Positions 45,540-58,480 of a stretch of 64,000 bases of DNA are shown here, in pieces; the stretch's first letter is position 1; the number at the start of each line of letters is the position of its first letter. The notes beneath the pieces were generated by a model. The model was not told the origin of the DNA, did not search any database, and saw only the letters and a list, made by a program, of their open reading frames with translations. The DNA lies in contig CM067372.1 in NCBI GenBank assembly GCA_034401795.1, positions 16,400,424 to 16,464,423 on the forward strand, given 5' to 3'. This stretch comes from Chaetoderma sp. LZ-2023a. Taxonomy: Eukaryota > Mollusca > Caudofoveata > Chaetodermatida > Chaetodermatidae. Both the position numbers and the translations under genes were made by a program.

Positions 45540-47497
45540 CCCTATGCGTTCGTGTTATACTTGTCTAAGTCATTCATGTCGTCATTGATTACAATGGCAT
45601 TCTACGTCACATAGTTGATTACGACGTCATGTGATGGATTTTAGACACAACCAAGTGAATGCTTAGCGCTGAGCGGGCACTTCCCGGGAAGACATGATAG
45701 GCCTACAGGCACATCTGTCGTAGTCGTCGTGATTTATATACATACTTTGAACCATGGCTTCCCAGAATCCCTTTTCAGGGTAACTATGGAGGCGCGCTGT
45801 TGAATATTTTGGAACTAATTTTACGGGATGCTGCTGCTTATTAAATATTAAAGCTCTTCAATTCGTACAGCTGAAGGACTTTTCAATGTTCCTGTTGGAC
45901 ATAGCTACGCCAGTCATTACGTATTTTGACTGTGACGTCAACCTACATGGGAACTAACTGATTATAACAGCAAGGCTCTACAATATCTGACCGCTCTTGC
46001 TAAAATATGTGCTCAATTATTACACGTGATTCGACTGCTGGGGCTAAGTTATACAGCTCATAAAGAAGTTAATGTACTTACAAAACATAAACAGAAATTC
46101 TGTCTTGTTTTGCAAACATGTTGATTTATTCTTTAGATGTTCTATACCATTGAGTCGGCGGTTTTATAGGTCACTATATTTGCAAAGAAAAACAGAAATT
46201 CTACATTGTTTTGAAAACGTGTTAATTTATTTTTGAGGTTTTCTATGCCAAACGGTGTCAGGTTTCACGGAAACTGGGCGATAAAACACCTCGCTTTAAC
46301 CATTATCTTGCTGTTTCACGGTCAGTACAAGAAAAATGTGTGTAGATTATGTAAACAATAATGCTGAAAGCTGTCTACATGTGTGCAGCAACGGTTTACA
46401 ACAGCAATTTCCAAAATGAATAGAAGTTATCATATAGTTATCATATGTACATAAATGTTTGGAATTTCAGCGATATATGCGTTAGGTTTTAACGCATTTC
46501 TTTAATTCTTACCGCCTCTCGGTATTACCGTATTTCCCCTATTTATTTTTACCGTAGTTTTGTAGTTCCGTATTTTGCATGCTATATAAGCAGAATTTCT
46601 ATTTCAATTAATAAAAAAAGAATTTACTGACTTTTGGAGGCTATATACATAGCTGATCGTCTGCGTCAGATGTCAGTCAGTCAGTGAAGATCCAGCAGTC
46701 GAGACATCTATCCCATTCCCCCACCCATAGTGAGCTTATGCGTATGAGCGATCTAGCCAATATATATCCTAAATCTATGGTTCCAATCTAAAAATAGAGG
46801 CGCATTCTATCTATCTCTGTAGTTAGCTGTTGGAGACCACAATCCCTTGCGCAAAATGGCCATGCCTATATGCAATTCTAGCCACAACCCGAATATAAGC
46901 GTAGCCGTAAGCGGACACGCAACAATATATCATCATCATCATCATCGTCATCATTTTACGAGGCATAAGCCATTGGCTTGTTATTGCTTCAGTGTTTTTA
47001 TTATCGTATGGCTAGCTCAATTCAATTCAAAAGATTGTTCTTTGAAATAGATCTATCTAGTTTGTATTTGAATGCTTTGACCATTGTCGCTCAATTAAGT
47101 CACCTCGAAACCGTCAGTGACATTAGATTAAAAACTTTAGCTGTCACACCCTGCTGCGCCTAGCATTTGTTTGCATGTTCACTTGTGGAGGCCATGGTTG
47201 GTCTAATTGCTGTTGTTTTCATTCTCTGTGCTCATCGCCATCCGAGTCCCCTCCTCTACGCAAGTGTCTCTTCATGCAATCACAAAGTGAGGATGTGGGA
47301 GCAGAGATTATCTACTGGTAATTGGAATCGCTACCGAGCATGTTCTTGTTTATGCAGAGGCTACTCCAAAATCAGTCCACTGTATAGGCAAAATCGCAGT
47401 ATGACTTTGTGATGGTCTGATAAGCATATAGCCTGTTCAATGTGTTTATCGCTATCCGGGTCTCCTCTACGCTAGTGTCTCTTTATACAAATCATGT
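45540..47497. other. Intergenic; small duplications and microsatellites only
   Basis: An imperfect tandem duplication of about 110 bp at 46080-46250 (aacagaaattct...gttttgnaaacntgttnattta twice). 46740-46880 repeats the host segment of the 43.7-43.9 kb MITEs. An (ATC)n run lies at 46928-46953. Two related pieces (ctcatcgccatccgagtcccctcc; tatcgctatccgggtctcctc) occur at about 47232 and 47449. No gene supported. Confidence 0.5.
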
Positions 47498-49390
47498 TTA
47501 GTCAAAATCATGAAACATTTCTTTGAAATGCTTGTCTAGTTTACTTTTGAAGGATTCAACCGTTGGTGCCTCTATAACGGTTGCTGGCAGTGAATTCCAA
47601 TAGGGTACCACTCTGTTAGAGAAAAAGTATTTGCGAATATCCTTAATGCTGCGTTTCATGTTGAGCTTGAACTTATGTCCTCTAGTGTGTGTATTAGTGG
47701 AGAGTTCGAAGAAGCGGCTTTTGTCAATGTTGTACATATCATTAAGGATTTTGTATGTTTCGATTAAGTCCCCTTGAAATCTTCTGTATTTCAATGACAT
47801 TCGATTTAGGGTTCTGAGTCTTTCTGTGTAGCTGTAGTCTCTAATTTGTGATAATAACTTTGTTGCCCGACGTTGTACTCTTTCTGATAGCTGGGATTGT
47901 CATTTAAATCGTGGCGACCATGCCGAGTTACAGTATTCAAGAATAGGTCTTACTAAAGATTTGTAGAGTAAAGTAAGTGTAGATGGCCCTATACAGAAAA
48001 AAGTTCTTTTGATTATTCCTACTCTACTATTCGCTTTAGATATGATGTTATTTATGTGTGTATCAAAAGAAAAGTCTGTGTCGATATGCATTCCCAAATT
48101 CTTTTCTAGCTGTGATGTGGATATTGGCTGTATGTGGGAGGTACCAGATGTCATAGAGTATTGGATTCGGGAACTGTTATTGCTTTATTTACTCTTTCGT
48201 ATAATATATCTAAGTTTTTGGTGGAGCAAAAGGCATTAGTGTCATCGCCATTTAAACCCATCTACGCTGGCACTTTTCGCAGGATTAAGTGAATTAAGTA
48301 TAGTGAAGATTTCTTCATTGTTAACAGGATAAGCAAAAAATGAAGAGGATTGATAAGCGGAAGTATGTGTGAGGTAATCACTATATTTAATTCCTGATGT
48401 AGATATGATTTTCTTCGAGAGATCTGGACCTATGTTAACAAAATATTGACTGAAACCGTTTGCAATTTCATTGTTATCCGTGATTACCTTATTATTGTAG
48501 AGAAACTGGGTATGTTGTGCTTTTCTATTGTTTTTATTCAAAAGTGATTTTATGATTTTCCATGTTTCATTTATATCGCTTTGGACTGCTCAAATTTATT
48601 CTGATAATAGTTCTTTTTTGATGTTTTTATTACTTGGTCCAACTTATTTATATATTTTTAAAACTTTGTCTCACGTTTTATAAATGTCAAATAAAGTTGC
48701 TGTTTTTTATGACAGGCAGATATCAATCCTCTTGTCAGCCATGGTTTAGTAGGGTTGTGCTTGAATAATTTATTTTCTTTCATGGGGAAACTGTGCTCAA
48801 AGATGTTAGTGCATATGTTGTGGAGCTTGGTGTAGGCATCATCACATGACTCTATATCTATCACTTCGTTCCAGTCTACCTCAGACATGGCCTTTTCTAA
48901 TTTTTCAATGTTGACCTGATTCATTTCTCTACACTAAGTTTTTTCATTTTTAAATGGTCTACTGTAGTTTGACAGTTTTTCGAGGATAAAAATTGGTAGG
49001 CGACCGGATGTGTCTGTTACGAAAATTCCTGAATGTGTTTGTTGATGAAACTGATATTATTACTGAATATATTATCAATAGTTCTAGCCGAACGCTCAGT
49101 TATTCTGGACGGCTTAGTTATGTTTGGATAAAAGGAATGTGCATTTAGCAAATTTGTAAAACTTTGTGAATGAGAGCAGTTTTGTTCCATCAGGTCAATA
49201 TTGAAATCACCCATGAGGTAGACTGTTTTGTTTTCTTTCTGAATATCATCTAAGGTTGCTCCTAGTAGGTCAATACATTTTCTTTTGTCGCTGTTTGGTG
49301 CACTATAGATAGTGCCTATTATTTTATTTTTTCCTTGTTCTGTATTCGAGATACTCTAGCAGTTCAGTTTTGCATGATCTGTTATGTCTG
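47498..49390 (-). mobile_element. LINE C, CR1-like, internally deleted
   Basis: Minus strand, 5' to 3': the end of an APE-type endonuclease (MGDFNIDLM and TIDNIFSNN near 49100-49214), a linker (48658-48924), the RT start with NGFSQYFVNIGPDLSKKI and LNSLNPAKSASVDGF (48242-48541), then directly the RT thumb LEKNLGMHIDTDFSFDTHI and RPILEYCNSAWSP (47900-48154) and the C-terminal RRFQGDLIETYKIL ... PYWNSLPATVIEA. The RT palm with the catalytic YADD is missing between about 48242 and 48154, so this copy cannot be active. Several frameshifts and stops separate the pieces. Confidence 0.85.
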
Positions 49391-49489
49391 AAACCGTGCT
49401 AAGCGGGACAAGAAACCGTATATATATATAAATATAAATGAATACATTTTCTTTAGATCATCCTTAGATGATATTCAGAAAGAAAACAA

Positions 49490-49492
<3 letters not shown>

Positions 49493-49521
<29 letters not shown>
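49493..49521. repeat. (TA)n microsatellite
   Basis: About 14 TA units. It lies on the tail side of the tRNA-like segment at 49575-49665 and could be part of a SINE tail. Confidence 0.9.
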
Positions 49522-49524
<3 letters not shown>

Positions 49525-49574
49525 CTCTGAATGACGTGCCATTTGAATGACGCAGGTTTTTATACCTTGATTAC

Positions 49575-49665
49575 ATGCCTGAACGTGGGATCGAAACCAG
49601 CTCGTTGGATTAGAATTCCAAGCATGTGCGGCACAATGGTTTTACCTACCGAGCTAACGCGCCAA
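49575..49665 (-). repeat. tRNA-like sequence, probable SINE head
   Basis: On the minus strand ttagctcggtagg (49657-49645) matches a pol III A box and ggtttcgatccc (49598-49587) a B box. The spacing is wider than in a normal tRNA and the acceptor and T stems pair poorly, so it is not a functional tRNA gene. A TA-rich tail follows within 80 bp. Likely a tRNA-derived SINE or tRNA pseudogene. Confidence 0.55.
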
Positions 49666-49976
49666 TTATTATTATTATCGTAAATTCCTCCTGTACAAAG
49701 GAGCACCTCCGGATTGGAGTAAAGTGAGTTCTGTAGTCTGAATATGAACGTATATACACATATGTAGACTGAACTTGTCGAAACTGCATGTAAGCTAATG
49801 GTAATTGAGGTACGTACATCAAATCAGACTGCGTGCCCATGGACGCTTCTGCTCCCGTTTTAAGATGTTGGTTGGTAGTCAGTGTCAATTATTTCTCGTC
49901 GTCTGTGGTGTACTATGTACAGGTAATGGCGGATGATGTTTTCAGCTATTGCGAGGCAGCATTTGCTCAGGCCATG

Positions 49977-50350
49977 CTAAGGTTCAATAAGCAGCATTGC
50001 CATCCTTTCACTTGTTGCCACTAGGCGTTTTGTCTGCTCTTGGCAACTACTGCAGATTGTTGACTGCAGCAATAAGAGATATTTCATCCTGATATTACCT
50101 AAGGTCACGCAGTCTACTAGAAAGTGTGAGTATGTCTCGACATCTTCATGACAGAGTTGGCATTCTGGATCCACCTCATACTGGTTGAAGGCTGCTCTAT
50201 TAGCCTGGTGTATGTATGTACCAGTAAGCCAGCGCATCTGCACCGGTAAGGCCCTTATGTATGTGTGACTTGTGGAGACTGATATGATTGCTGGGTGGAT
50301 AGAGCCTGGCCTGGTGTTCTCAACATTCATGTACCTGAGGGATGGGTAGT
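49977..50350 (-). mobile_element. LINE D, 3'-end fragment
   Basis: The minus frame reads MRWLTGTYIHQANRAAFNQY then CQLCHEDVETYSHFLVDC and ends at a stop near 49977. A CxxC...HFLxxC zinc knuckle after an LTGTY motif is typical of the extreme C-terminus of I/CR1-group LINE proteins. The rest of the element is missing. Confidence 0.7.
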
Positions 50351-50487
50351 GTTTCGCCCTGCGTAGCAACCCCACCCCCACCCAACCTCCCTCCCTAAAC
50401 GAGCGATCCTGTATCTCAGAGGGATGAGTAATTAAGATATATCTCGATAAAAAGATGGAAAATATTAATAATGCAGAAAATAATAGA

Positions 50488-52785
50488 TTATATAAATTTT
50501 CCAATTAAAGCACAAATTTCAACCTTAGCCCTGGCAGATGCCCTCTCCATCACCCGAAGTTGCATCTCTAAACTGTTTCTGAACTCAACTAGACAAACAG
50601 ATTTATCAGTCACATGACATTTATAAATATAAAACTTTACTAATAATAATAAATAATTTATATGAGGATATTTAGATGTTGGGTGAAATCCCAAAATTAC
50701 GATTTCCTCCATATCACTAAAATTTACCATATTTTCAATCCTATTTAATCTATTGAAAAGTGAATACAAAAAATTAAGAATGATAGGTCAATTATAAATG
50801 TAGTGAATAATGTCCTCAGTAACATTTTGACATCTATTACAAAAAGGATCATCAGCAATTTTGATTTTAAATAAAAACTTCCTACAAGGCAATATATGGT
50901 GCAATAACTTAAATTGAAACTGTTTAATTTTAAATTCTAAAGGAAGTTTGTGAAAAAACAACCACACATTAAAACGTTTAGGAATTTGATAATTTAGAGA
51001 AAACTTAGACACAGGGGTCACAATATTTGCAGCTATTAAACTGCTATAAAAAGTCTTGGATTTGTTGGACACCATCGTGTAAACGTATGCCATTAAATAA
51101 AAGTACTTGGTTTATGTTCATGTCGAGTCTGGGAAGGAAACTATTAAATAAATTGCACCCTACAGCCCTATAACATGCTCGCTTCAACTGTTCATATATT
51201 CTAAAAGTGAAATCCTCCTTCCTATATAACTTACGACAAAATTTAATATAATTCAGAAAGACGCCATAGTCATCAAAAACATCTCTAATATAAATAATAC
51301 CTACATCAAACAAATATGGCATATAACACGATCTATTATTAATCAAAACCCTTTTATTATTCCAAATAATTTCATCAAATATATCTACATCTGCTACCAT
51401 TTTAAATTTAACCCAAATCTCTAATAATTCTTTATAAAAAGATGGAATTTCAATAGATAATTTCTTAACAGCAAATTGACAATGAAGCAGAAATGTCAGT
51501 CCTCCAATACTTTTGAACAACATTTCTGGAATTATTTTCCACGGGCCATCAGAAGAAGAGAAAAAGCGGGTTTACCAAACTAGCTTCAAAGATGCATTCA
51601 TATATATTAAATCCATTGAAATAATACCCTCCATTTTTAATAGGTGCATTTAGTTGTGTTCTTTTGTTTTTTTCACATTTGCTCGCCCAAATGAATTTAT
51701 AAAAAAGCTTATTAGCATTTTTCATTGTAATAACAGATAATGGCAAAACACACAACAAATGAACAAGTCGAGATATACCTTCAGCTTTAAAAAGCATCGA
51801 GCGCCCAAAAATAGTTAGACCTCTTTGACTCCAAATATCAAATCTGATCTTAATTTTGGCTAAAACAATTTGGAAATTATCATTGGCATTCAATAGTATG
51901 CCTAAATATTTATATACAGTAACAACTTTTAAATTATACGGCATAACTATATTAGCATCAACATTTCCAAACGGAATCACAGCACATTTATCAATATTTA
52001 GTTTGAGTCCAGAAACGGGTGTTTGTTCCTGATAATAATCAATTGCTATTTGAATAGAGTTGATATCTTTTAAAATTAAAGTAGAATCATCCACATAATA
52101 AATTCCATGAAAAAAAATGGTCATTGATCATAAGAAAGTCAATATCGTTTTTATTTTTATAATTATTATTGATTATTTCAGCACAAATAATAAAAATGTA
52201 TGGTGAAAGATGGCATCCCTGCCTAATGCCCCTCTTATTAGGAAACCAACCTGACGAAACCTTATTATTTATGACGCAACTTTGGGAATTAGTATACACA
52301 ATTTCAAGTGTTTATGAAAGATTCCTCAAAAGTAAAAGCTCTCAAACAATCATACATTTATTCATGTTCTGTTGAGTCAAAGGCTTTTTCAAAGTCCAGC
52401 ATACAGATATAACCATGTAAAAAATCTACTTCTAAACAATCTAAAATTAATCTTAAATTTTCGCCAATGAATCTATTCTTAATACAGGCTGTCTGTGAAG
52501 GATGAATTATATTTGCAATAACTTCTTTAATCCTACATGCTATAACTTTTGCAAAAATTTTATAATCAATATTTAATAATGTAATAGGCCTATAATTTTG
52601 AGGATATCTTTTATCTTTTTCTTGAATTAAAGTAATAACGCCCCTCTTTTGAGACTCTGACAATTCCCCTTCATCTAGTGCCTCATTAATAGACAAAAGA
52701 TAATATTCTTTTATATCTTCCCAGAAAAATTTATAAAATTCCGAGGATAAACCATCCGAGCCAGGAGATTTATGCGTAGCCGCTT
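50488..52785 (-). mobile_element. LINE E, Tx1/L1-like, 5'-truncated and broken
   Basis: Minus strand: KSPGSDGLSSEFYKFFWEDI near 52740, GELSESQKRGVITLI, NYRPITLLNIDYKIFAKVIA, the first catalytic stretch MLDFEKAFDS near 52385, RGIRQGCHLSPYIFIICAEI (QG motif, near 52220), YYVDDSTLIL (catalytic YVDD, near 52090), GLKLNIDKC, YLGILL, then the C-terminal region with CNRCQNVTEDIIHYIYN (near 50800) and an end at about 50488. The motif set is that of the L1/Tx1 clade. At least four frame breaks separate the pieces (near 52360, 52100, 51530-51550 and 50780). Endonuclease and ORF1 are absent. Confidence 0.88.
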
Positions 52786-53111
52786 CTCATGCCAGTAGTG
52801 AGACACAGCATGTTTGGTGCCAATACACGACTTGGTCCATGGACGACTTTACCTGCTACCGGTTTAGTGTAAATTATTTCTCAAATTTTTTCAATATTTG
52901 TAGCTGTTTCTAAATATCTTTAAAATAAATTAATAAAAAATTTACAGACGTCTTGACTTTCAATAAAAAATCTTTGAAAATTTTAATTACGCGTGGCTTT
53001 GAGGCTATCAGATCACACGTCATCCCGCCGTTGCTAGTGGTCACAAAATGTGACAAATGCTAAAAAATCTTCTAAAGTGAAAATTGCCAGTTATACAACC
53101 GATCGTCAAAA
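52786..53111. other. Flank of LINE E, possible promoter region of the next exon
   Basis: AT-rich; no element recognised. It precedes the candidate first exon at 53112. A caat-like stretch and cgcgtggctttgagg near 52990 are not decisive. Confidence 0.3.
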
Positions 53112-53213
53112 ATGGCAGCCGCATACCACATGGAGGCGTTAAGAAAACAGAGATTGATAGATAGAAAGCAAGAAGCCGTAACAAGAACAGAGTGTTTAAT
53201 TAGATCAGAACAT
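53112..53213 (+). CDS. Candidate first coding exon of an unknown host gene
   Basis: ATG in the context aaaaATGG, 34 codons reading MAAAYHMEALRKQRLIDRKQ then EAVTRTECLIRSEH, ending at CAT|gtgagt, a strong 5' splice site. The composition (charged, helical, Arg/Lys/Gln-rich) is unlike the surrounding transposon debris and looks like the N-terminus of a soluble protein. I do not recognise the family and could not find a second exon downstream in the window. It could be chance. Confidence 0.35.
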
Positions 53214-54780
53214 GTGAGTTCAAAAACTGTTCCTTAAAGCATTGTCTTGTATTTCCGTGAATACAGTTTTAATCCATTCGCGCATGTATCTATTGTGTTT
53301 TTTCTTGATCGCTTCACGCATGTGTTCACTAAGTCCTAATCAAAACACAAAGCTCTATGGTAAACCAGCTAACAATAGCGAGGTAGCACCTTTGTCATTG
53401 AGAAAACCAGCTAGTTACTCCGTCGAATCACCATATAATTTTCTTTCGCTGGAGACCCTGAGTCTGTCGTGAAATAAGTACATACTTAGTTGCAGAGTAT
53501 TAGGCAATAATCACTGAATATAATTCTTTATAATTCTTTTAGAAATTTCAGGCTGTGTACTAATTTTGCCTTTTTGATTCGGTTGTCATGCCTAATTAAA
53601 GAAAATAACGCAACAGCATTCCAGATTGTTGTATTTTGAATTGTGCGTTCTGTTGATTACGCTTAAATGTAAATCATACATTATGAACGTAACTATAAAC
53701 TGCACTATCGGACGAATTTATGCCGTTAATATCGTAGCTACTCAAAGCTGCTGTCCTCATTCGTATGTCGCGAGATCTTCGATCCGAGATCGAGAAAAGT
53801 ATCTCGTATGTATTGAGTAGCCATTGGCATTGTGATTTCCACCAGAATATTGTGGTAGAAAGAAATGAAACTTAAAAGGACAATAGAGCTACTCCCTTCA
53901 TACCAGACAATATTAATTCAAGTAAAACGAGATGATATTAATCTTATAGTAGTCTGTATGACAAGTAGTTACCAGAAAAATAGACCCTCTGAATTCGTTG
54001 TAAAATTCAAATCTGTCCAAATCTGTCGCACACAAAATGAGGTCAGGAATTTGCTGACGTTGTGTAGTCTATACCGATATCACAAGAACCACTGGATGGA
54101 TCAAGTCAATTTTCATGTCTGTATTAAGCTAGTGATACAGAGGTTAAGATAATACAAAAAGCAACATGATCCACAGTATTCCTTTTACAGTCCACTATGG
54201 AGATGGACTGGGTCCCGATCTGTCTGGTCTCCAAAGCGGAGTCTCTGTAACAGTCTGGTCATTGTGATGATGCAAAAAGATGGCCGGTCATTACATTAGA
54301 GATGTATTCTCGTAGATGCCATGCTTTTATTTTTAGAATGTTGCCGTCCTATGTATATGGATTGCTCAGTATCTCCCCGGGTACTAATATTAGTGTCTTT
54401 GTGCTACTCAGGTAATGGCCTAAGCTCATCCAACAAAGGGAGGCTATAAGCGGAAGCAGGATTTATATTTTTACTCGACGACATTTTGTGTCAAATTTTG
54501 ATGAAATAAACGATGTTTATTAAACTATACGCAATATTTAGGCGGTCCCAATTAATAGTTTCCCTCCCGCGATGATGGATATAAGGTGTACATTAAGCAT
54601 AGACGTAGGATGGTAAGAATTTGTCGCATGAAATTGTATTCTAATTTAGTGCTATTTTTGTATCATTTATTTCAACTTTTTCTAGAAATTCCAAGTCCCA
54701 GTTTTGGTGACTTGTCACGTTACCCCGTTTTATAGTTTTGGGAATTTGGACCTATGATTTAATCGAAAATCACAATTTTT
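53214..54780. other. No recognised feature
   Basis: If 53112-53213 is an exon this is intron. Open frames (for example 53865-54152, plus) have no domain. aatcgaaaatcacaattt near 54760 begins the hAT-like end below. Confidence 0.4.
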
Positions 54781-54841
54781 TAAATAAAATCGATCGCGAT
54801 GTTTCAAAGCAAAGATCGCGCAACCCTATTTACCTCCATCA
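54756..54841. repeat. hAT-like end, 'tagggttgcgcgatct' type
   Basis: The right end gatcgcgcaaccctat and inner aaatcgatcgcgatg are the inverse of taggcttgcgcgattacg at 17437. The other end was not found, so it is a fragment. Confidence 0.55.
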
Positions 54842-54849
54842 TACAAACA

Positions 54850-55010
54850 CACAACTACAGCCCAACAAAAGCCCTCACACCAAGCAATAAAATAATGGAA
54901 TAGTACATTAGAAACTGTTTTCCAGTCCGTGTCCCCAAAGTCTGGAATAAATTACCTCAGTATGTTGTAGAAGCTCCGTCGGTAAATACCTTCAAGGCCC
55001 GTCTAGACAA
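54850..55010 (+). mobile_element. LINE F, C-terminal fragment (CR1-like)
   Basis: The plus frame reads YIRNCFPVRVPKVWNKLPQY then VVEAPSVNTFKARLDN, the end of a CR1-group RT protein (compare FFSNRVVPYWNSLPATVIEA in LINE C). It is cut at 55010 by a hAT-like end. Confidence 0.7.
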
Positions 55011-55100
55011 TAGGGCTGTAACAATTCACCGATATATCAGTGAATCACGATACGTATATCGTATCGTGACCTGTCGTATCGATACACGCTCGATACAAGA
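55011..55100 (+). repeat. hAT-like left end rich in cgatac
   Basis: tagggctgtaacaattcacc followed by gatatatcagtgaatcacg and atacgtatatcgtatcg is the common start of a hAT group. The right end is not identified within the window, so the extent is open. Confidence 0.5.
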
Positions 55101-55173
55101 AAATATGCCCATGGCGTCCTTCATGCGTTAACATTGTCAGGTAAGCTATAGCTAAAGTTATGCACAAGGGCAC

Positions 55174-56354
55174 TATTGCAGGGGTTGAAATGTTTATAAA
55201 ATTGTACCTGTCCCAGGTGACGGGTAGATTTCTTTTGTACCTGTCACCAAATATTTGTACTTGTACAAGCAGTGTACATTTCTAATATAAAACAATAACC
55301 CGCAAGTGCGCCACAATAAAAAGCGTAACCAGCTCTAAGGCATTTAGTAGATAGCTTGCCCCTTCTTAACTTGTACGCTTTAACCCTAAGGAACCTACGA
55401 GCCATCTGGACGGCGCACAAAAAGCGTATAAATAAACCTAAGAGTCATCTGGATGGTTTTCAATAAGTTGACGTGAAGTTCTACGCGCGGCCTGGACGGC
55501 TTTAAGAGCACCAGTTTTCGATCGCTAAATACACAAGCATTACGGGCGTTTTATCCAATCAAACTTAGCATTACATTACGTCAGATGATTGAATTTTATA
55601 AGTCCACTGTTGATTGGTCAATTCAGTTTGCTTACAAATTTCTACAGGAAAATATAAATAGTTTTCTGTGAATGAAATTCCTAGTGTAAAATCGTCAACG
55701 ATAGCATGTCGATTCCTTTATTTAACCGAGTATTCGATTCCCTGATGGCTGGAATCGCTTTGTGAGTATGCGTAATTAGACTAGCGAGCGCGTTCAAATT
55801 CAGTTGATTAGACGAGAGTCTCGAAGAAATTAAGATGGCCGCGCTCACGATTTATAATTCTGTTCGATAAAATATTAAATACAGCTGAATATGTACACTG
55901 ACGCCTAAAAGATTTAAAGTGTGCATCCTTACATAGCTTTCCCATTATCTCACACCCGCCATTTAGCTTCTAGGGAGATATTGGCATGCTTCTGCAGTCT
56001 AATTTCTGTTCCTCAATCATCTATCCTGATAACGCATGTTACAGGGCTGCTACTGGGTCCATACAGGCCCATAACCTGGATTATTAGAGTAAGCACAGTC
56101 CTGAGGCATATTGGCTTGTTATTTCCCTCTGAAATCACCTTTGTTGACTGTTCCAGTTTTATTTCCGTTTTCTATTGTTCTCTCATCTTGTAAATGTTTC
56201 TCTTCTTGTTTTCTTCAGGATAATATGGCGAATAGGACAGTGATCTGGTTGAGATTTCATGAAAATGATGATTCTGTAATTCTATCTTCTGCACTATTTT
56301 ATTAACTCCTACCATTCTATGTCAAAATTTTTAATTTTCAAATTAAATTAAAAG
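55174..56354. other. Repeat-family end (55174-55390) and unassigned DNA
   Basis: 55174-55380 matches the reverse complement of 13300-13484 and 10730-10763, and provides the empty site for the nested element 10764-13314. Beyond 55400 I recognise only cctgataacgcatgttac at 56026, a relative of the palindromic MITE at 38044. No gene. Confidence 0.6.
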
Positions 56355-56454
56355 AACTGGTGTTCTCGTCGCAACAGATTTGGTGGAAGATGTTGCTGTC
56401 GTAGATAGCAACATCATCTACCAAACCAAAATTGTTGAAAAATGTACACCAGTT
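56355..56454. repeat. 100-bp palindrome abutting DIRS copy 3
   Basis: aactggtgt / acaccagtt at the ends and tttggtggaagatgttgct / agcaacatcatctaccaaa inside pair over most of the length. The DIRS terminal repeat begins immediately after it. Confidence 0.7.
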
Positions 56455-56558
56455 TCTCCTTCAATCAATACTCAGCATTCTATTACTACTGATACAAGCT
56501 ATCCTGGATAGCTGGCCCTAGGACTATAGACTTAATAAGCTTTACCGACTCCTGGAAC

Positions 56559-56590
56559 CGGGTACTCGGCTCCCAACTGCCGAGTACCCA
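56559..56590. repeat. Terminal hairpin of DIRS copy 3
   Basis: Same 12-bp stem / 8-nt loop as in copies 1 and 2, with one mismatch at the base of the stem. Confidence 0.85.
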
Positions 56591-58480
56591 TTTGCCACGA
56601 AGCTCATTCTTGTTTGCATAGCAACAAGAGCTACATGCTTTTTTGTGCAGTTGGAGTCTTAAGTTTCTAAGTCTTTCTGTGTTTTGTGACAGTTTTGTGC
56701 GCACTCTAAGGATTATATTGCATTACCACGGATGGAGCCGATGATAACCAGGTTGTATAATTCCATGTTATTCCATAGTTAAAAGATTTAGGTCTTCAAA
56801 ATTTTGTCTGTGTCGCATGTTCCAATTTCTCACCCCGAATCTGGGACGTGTGTTAACAACGAAATATGCCAGTGCGTATTCCTTTAACCCCAACAGGCGA
56901 TCGGCAGATATGAAATAAGGTGTTGGCTTTATGGTGTTTTAACACGAAACTCGGCTGATGTCGTTCTCCATAAGATCCGAGTGGGTGACGTCACACCCGT
57001 GTTGTCTCGGATTTTTATGTGAAGAAAATGTTTCATTAATTCGTGCATCTGATTCTGGGTGCTACGTACTTTATTGGTACCAGAAAAACTTTGGAATTTT
57101 CAAGTTTTGCATGTTATCACGATCTGTTTGCAATGATCGGTGGTTTCAAAATTCTTGATTTAGATGTGTGGGTCTGCGGTTTTACCGTGTGCTACAGCAG
57201 TTTGTTTACATTTTGTTGTTTCTTCACATATCGTTTTGGCCTTCGTTAGGAGTATAATTTATATTGATTAGTAAATATACCCCAAATGCTATGCGATATG
57301 ATTCCTGGTTCCGTTATACATGCTTGAGGATCAGTTTATGGGTGTATTATTGCCCGCTTCGTTCTTGTCGTCATAATCAATGCGATCTTTGCTGTAATGT
57401 TGCGGGGTGGGGTACGGGAGGGTTAACATTTAATTTATGATCAAATTATTTGAAAATTAATTGTCTGCCTTCCATTCCTGTTTCGTTCCGCTTGCTTATT
57501 GTAGGTTTGTGCTTATTTATAGGGCAAGCCAGCCCCGCCATCATATGACGAGTGCCATAAATTCGTGAGGGTTCTATTCAAGGACCATGTCTGTTTCCGT
57601 TGTACCAAATGTAATCTTGACAGTAGGTGTATCGTTTGTGCAGTGTGGTCGTCCGACATGATGGTCAAATTCCTTGCCCAGAAGGACTTGGCAGGGTCTG
57701 ACGGTCCGAAAGCAGATCGTGGAGCGTCCGTTTCGGCCCTTAGGGGTATTCCACGTCTGCAACCGGAGGTTGCGGAGACAGCACCTCCGGCGTGGTTTGG
57801 TCCTGCTATGCAAGGCTTTTTGCATTGCGTTCTGCCTACGCTGGTGTCGTCCCTGCTTCCAAAAGTTGTAGGGCAGTCTCTTCCCGTGCTTGGTTCGGAC
57901 CCTGTCCTTGGACAGGATTCTGGACTGGCCACCGAGGGAGCCGTCAGGCTCCGGCCTGATGGGCTCTGTCTCTCTGCAGCCACCTCCGGGTGGTCCAGTA
58001 GCGGTGGCCGGTCCGTCAGGCATGGGAGTCGTCCGTCCACTGTTTCCTATCCTAGTGACGACTCTTGGGGGTCTGAAGAGGAGGAGGAGAGATTGCTGCG
58101 GCCTGAGATGCCGCGGGTGGAGAGCATGGAGGTCGATTCCATCCTGGACGGAACCGTCCTCCATCTGTCTGGCTTGGTGCAAGCGAGGGCAGTGGCTCCG
58201 CCCGTGGTTGAGGCCACTCCGGTACCGGCCACCGGTCCCGTGATGGTTGGTTTGCCGCCAACCGACACGGTGACGGGTGTGGCTGGCCAGGCATGCTACT
58301 CACCTATCTCGCCTGGTCCGGCGGTCAGACATGGGGTGCCGTTGGCACCCATGTTTGGCCACGGTTCTTCAACCATTACGGGCCCGCACGGTTTTCCGTG
58401 CGGGCCTACTCCATGAACTGGTGTTTTTCATGGGGTGGCGGCGGAACCGTACGGTACCGGAGTTCCTGGCATATCAGCAA

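Noticed and set aside
47167-47412. 81-codon plus-strand frame as a membrane protein gene
   Set aside because: Apparent hydrophobicity only; it overlaps a local duplicated repeat and has no domain or splice support.
49575-49665. Functional tRNA gene on the minus strand
   Set aside because: A and B boxes are present, but their spacing is too wide and the acceptor and T stems do not pair.
57500-58310. Opposite-strand frames in DIRS copy 3
   Set aside because: Shadows of the plus-strand gag-like region.
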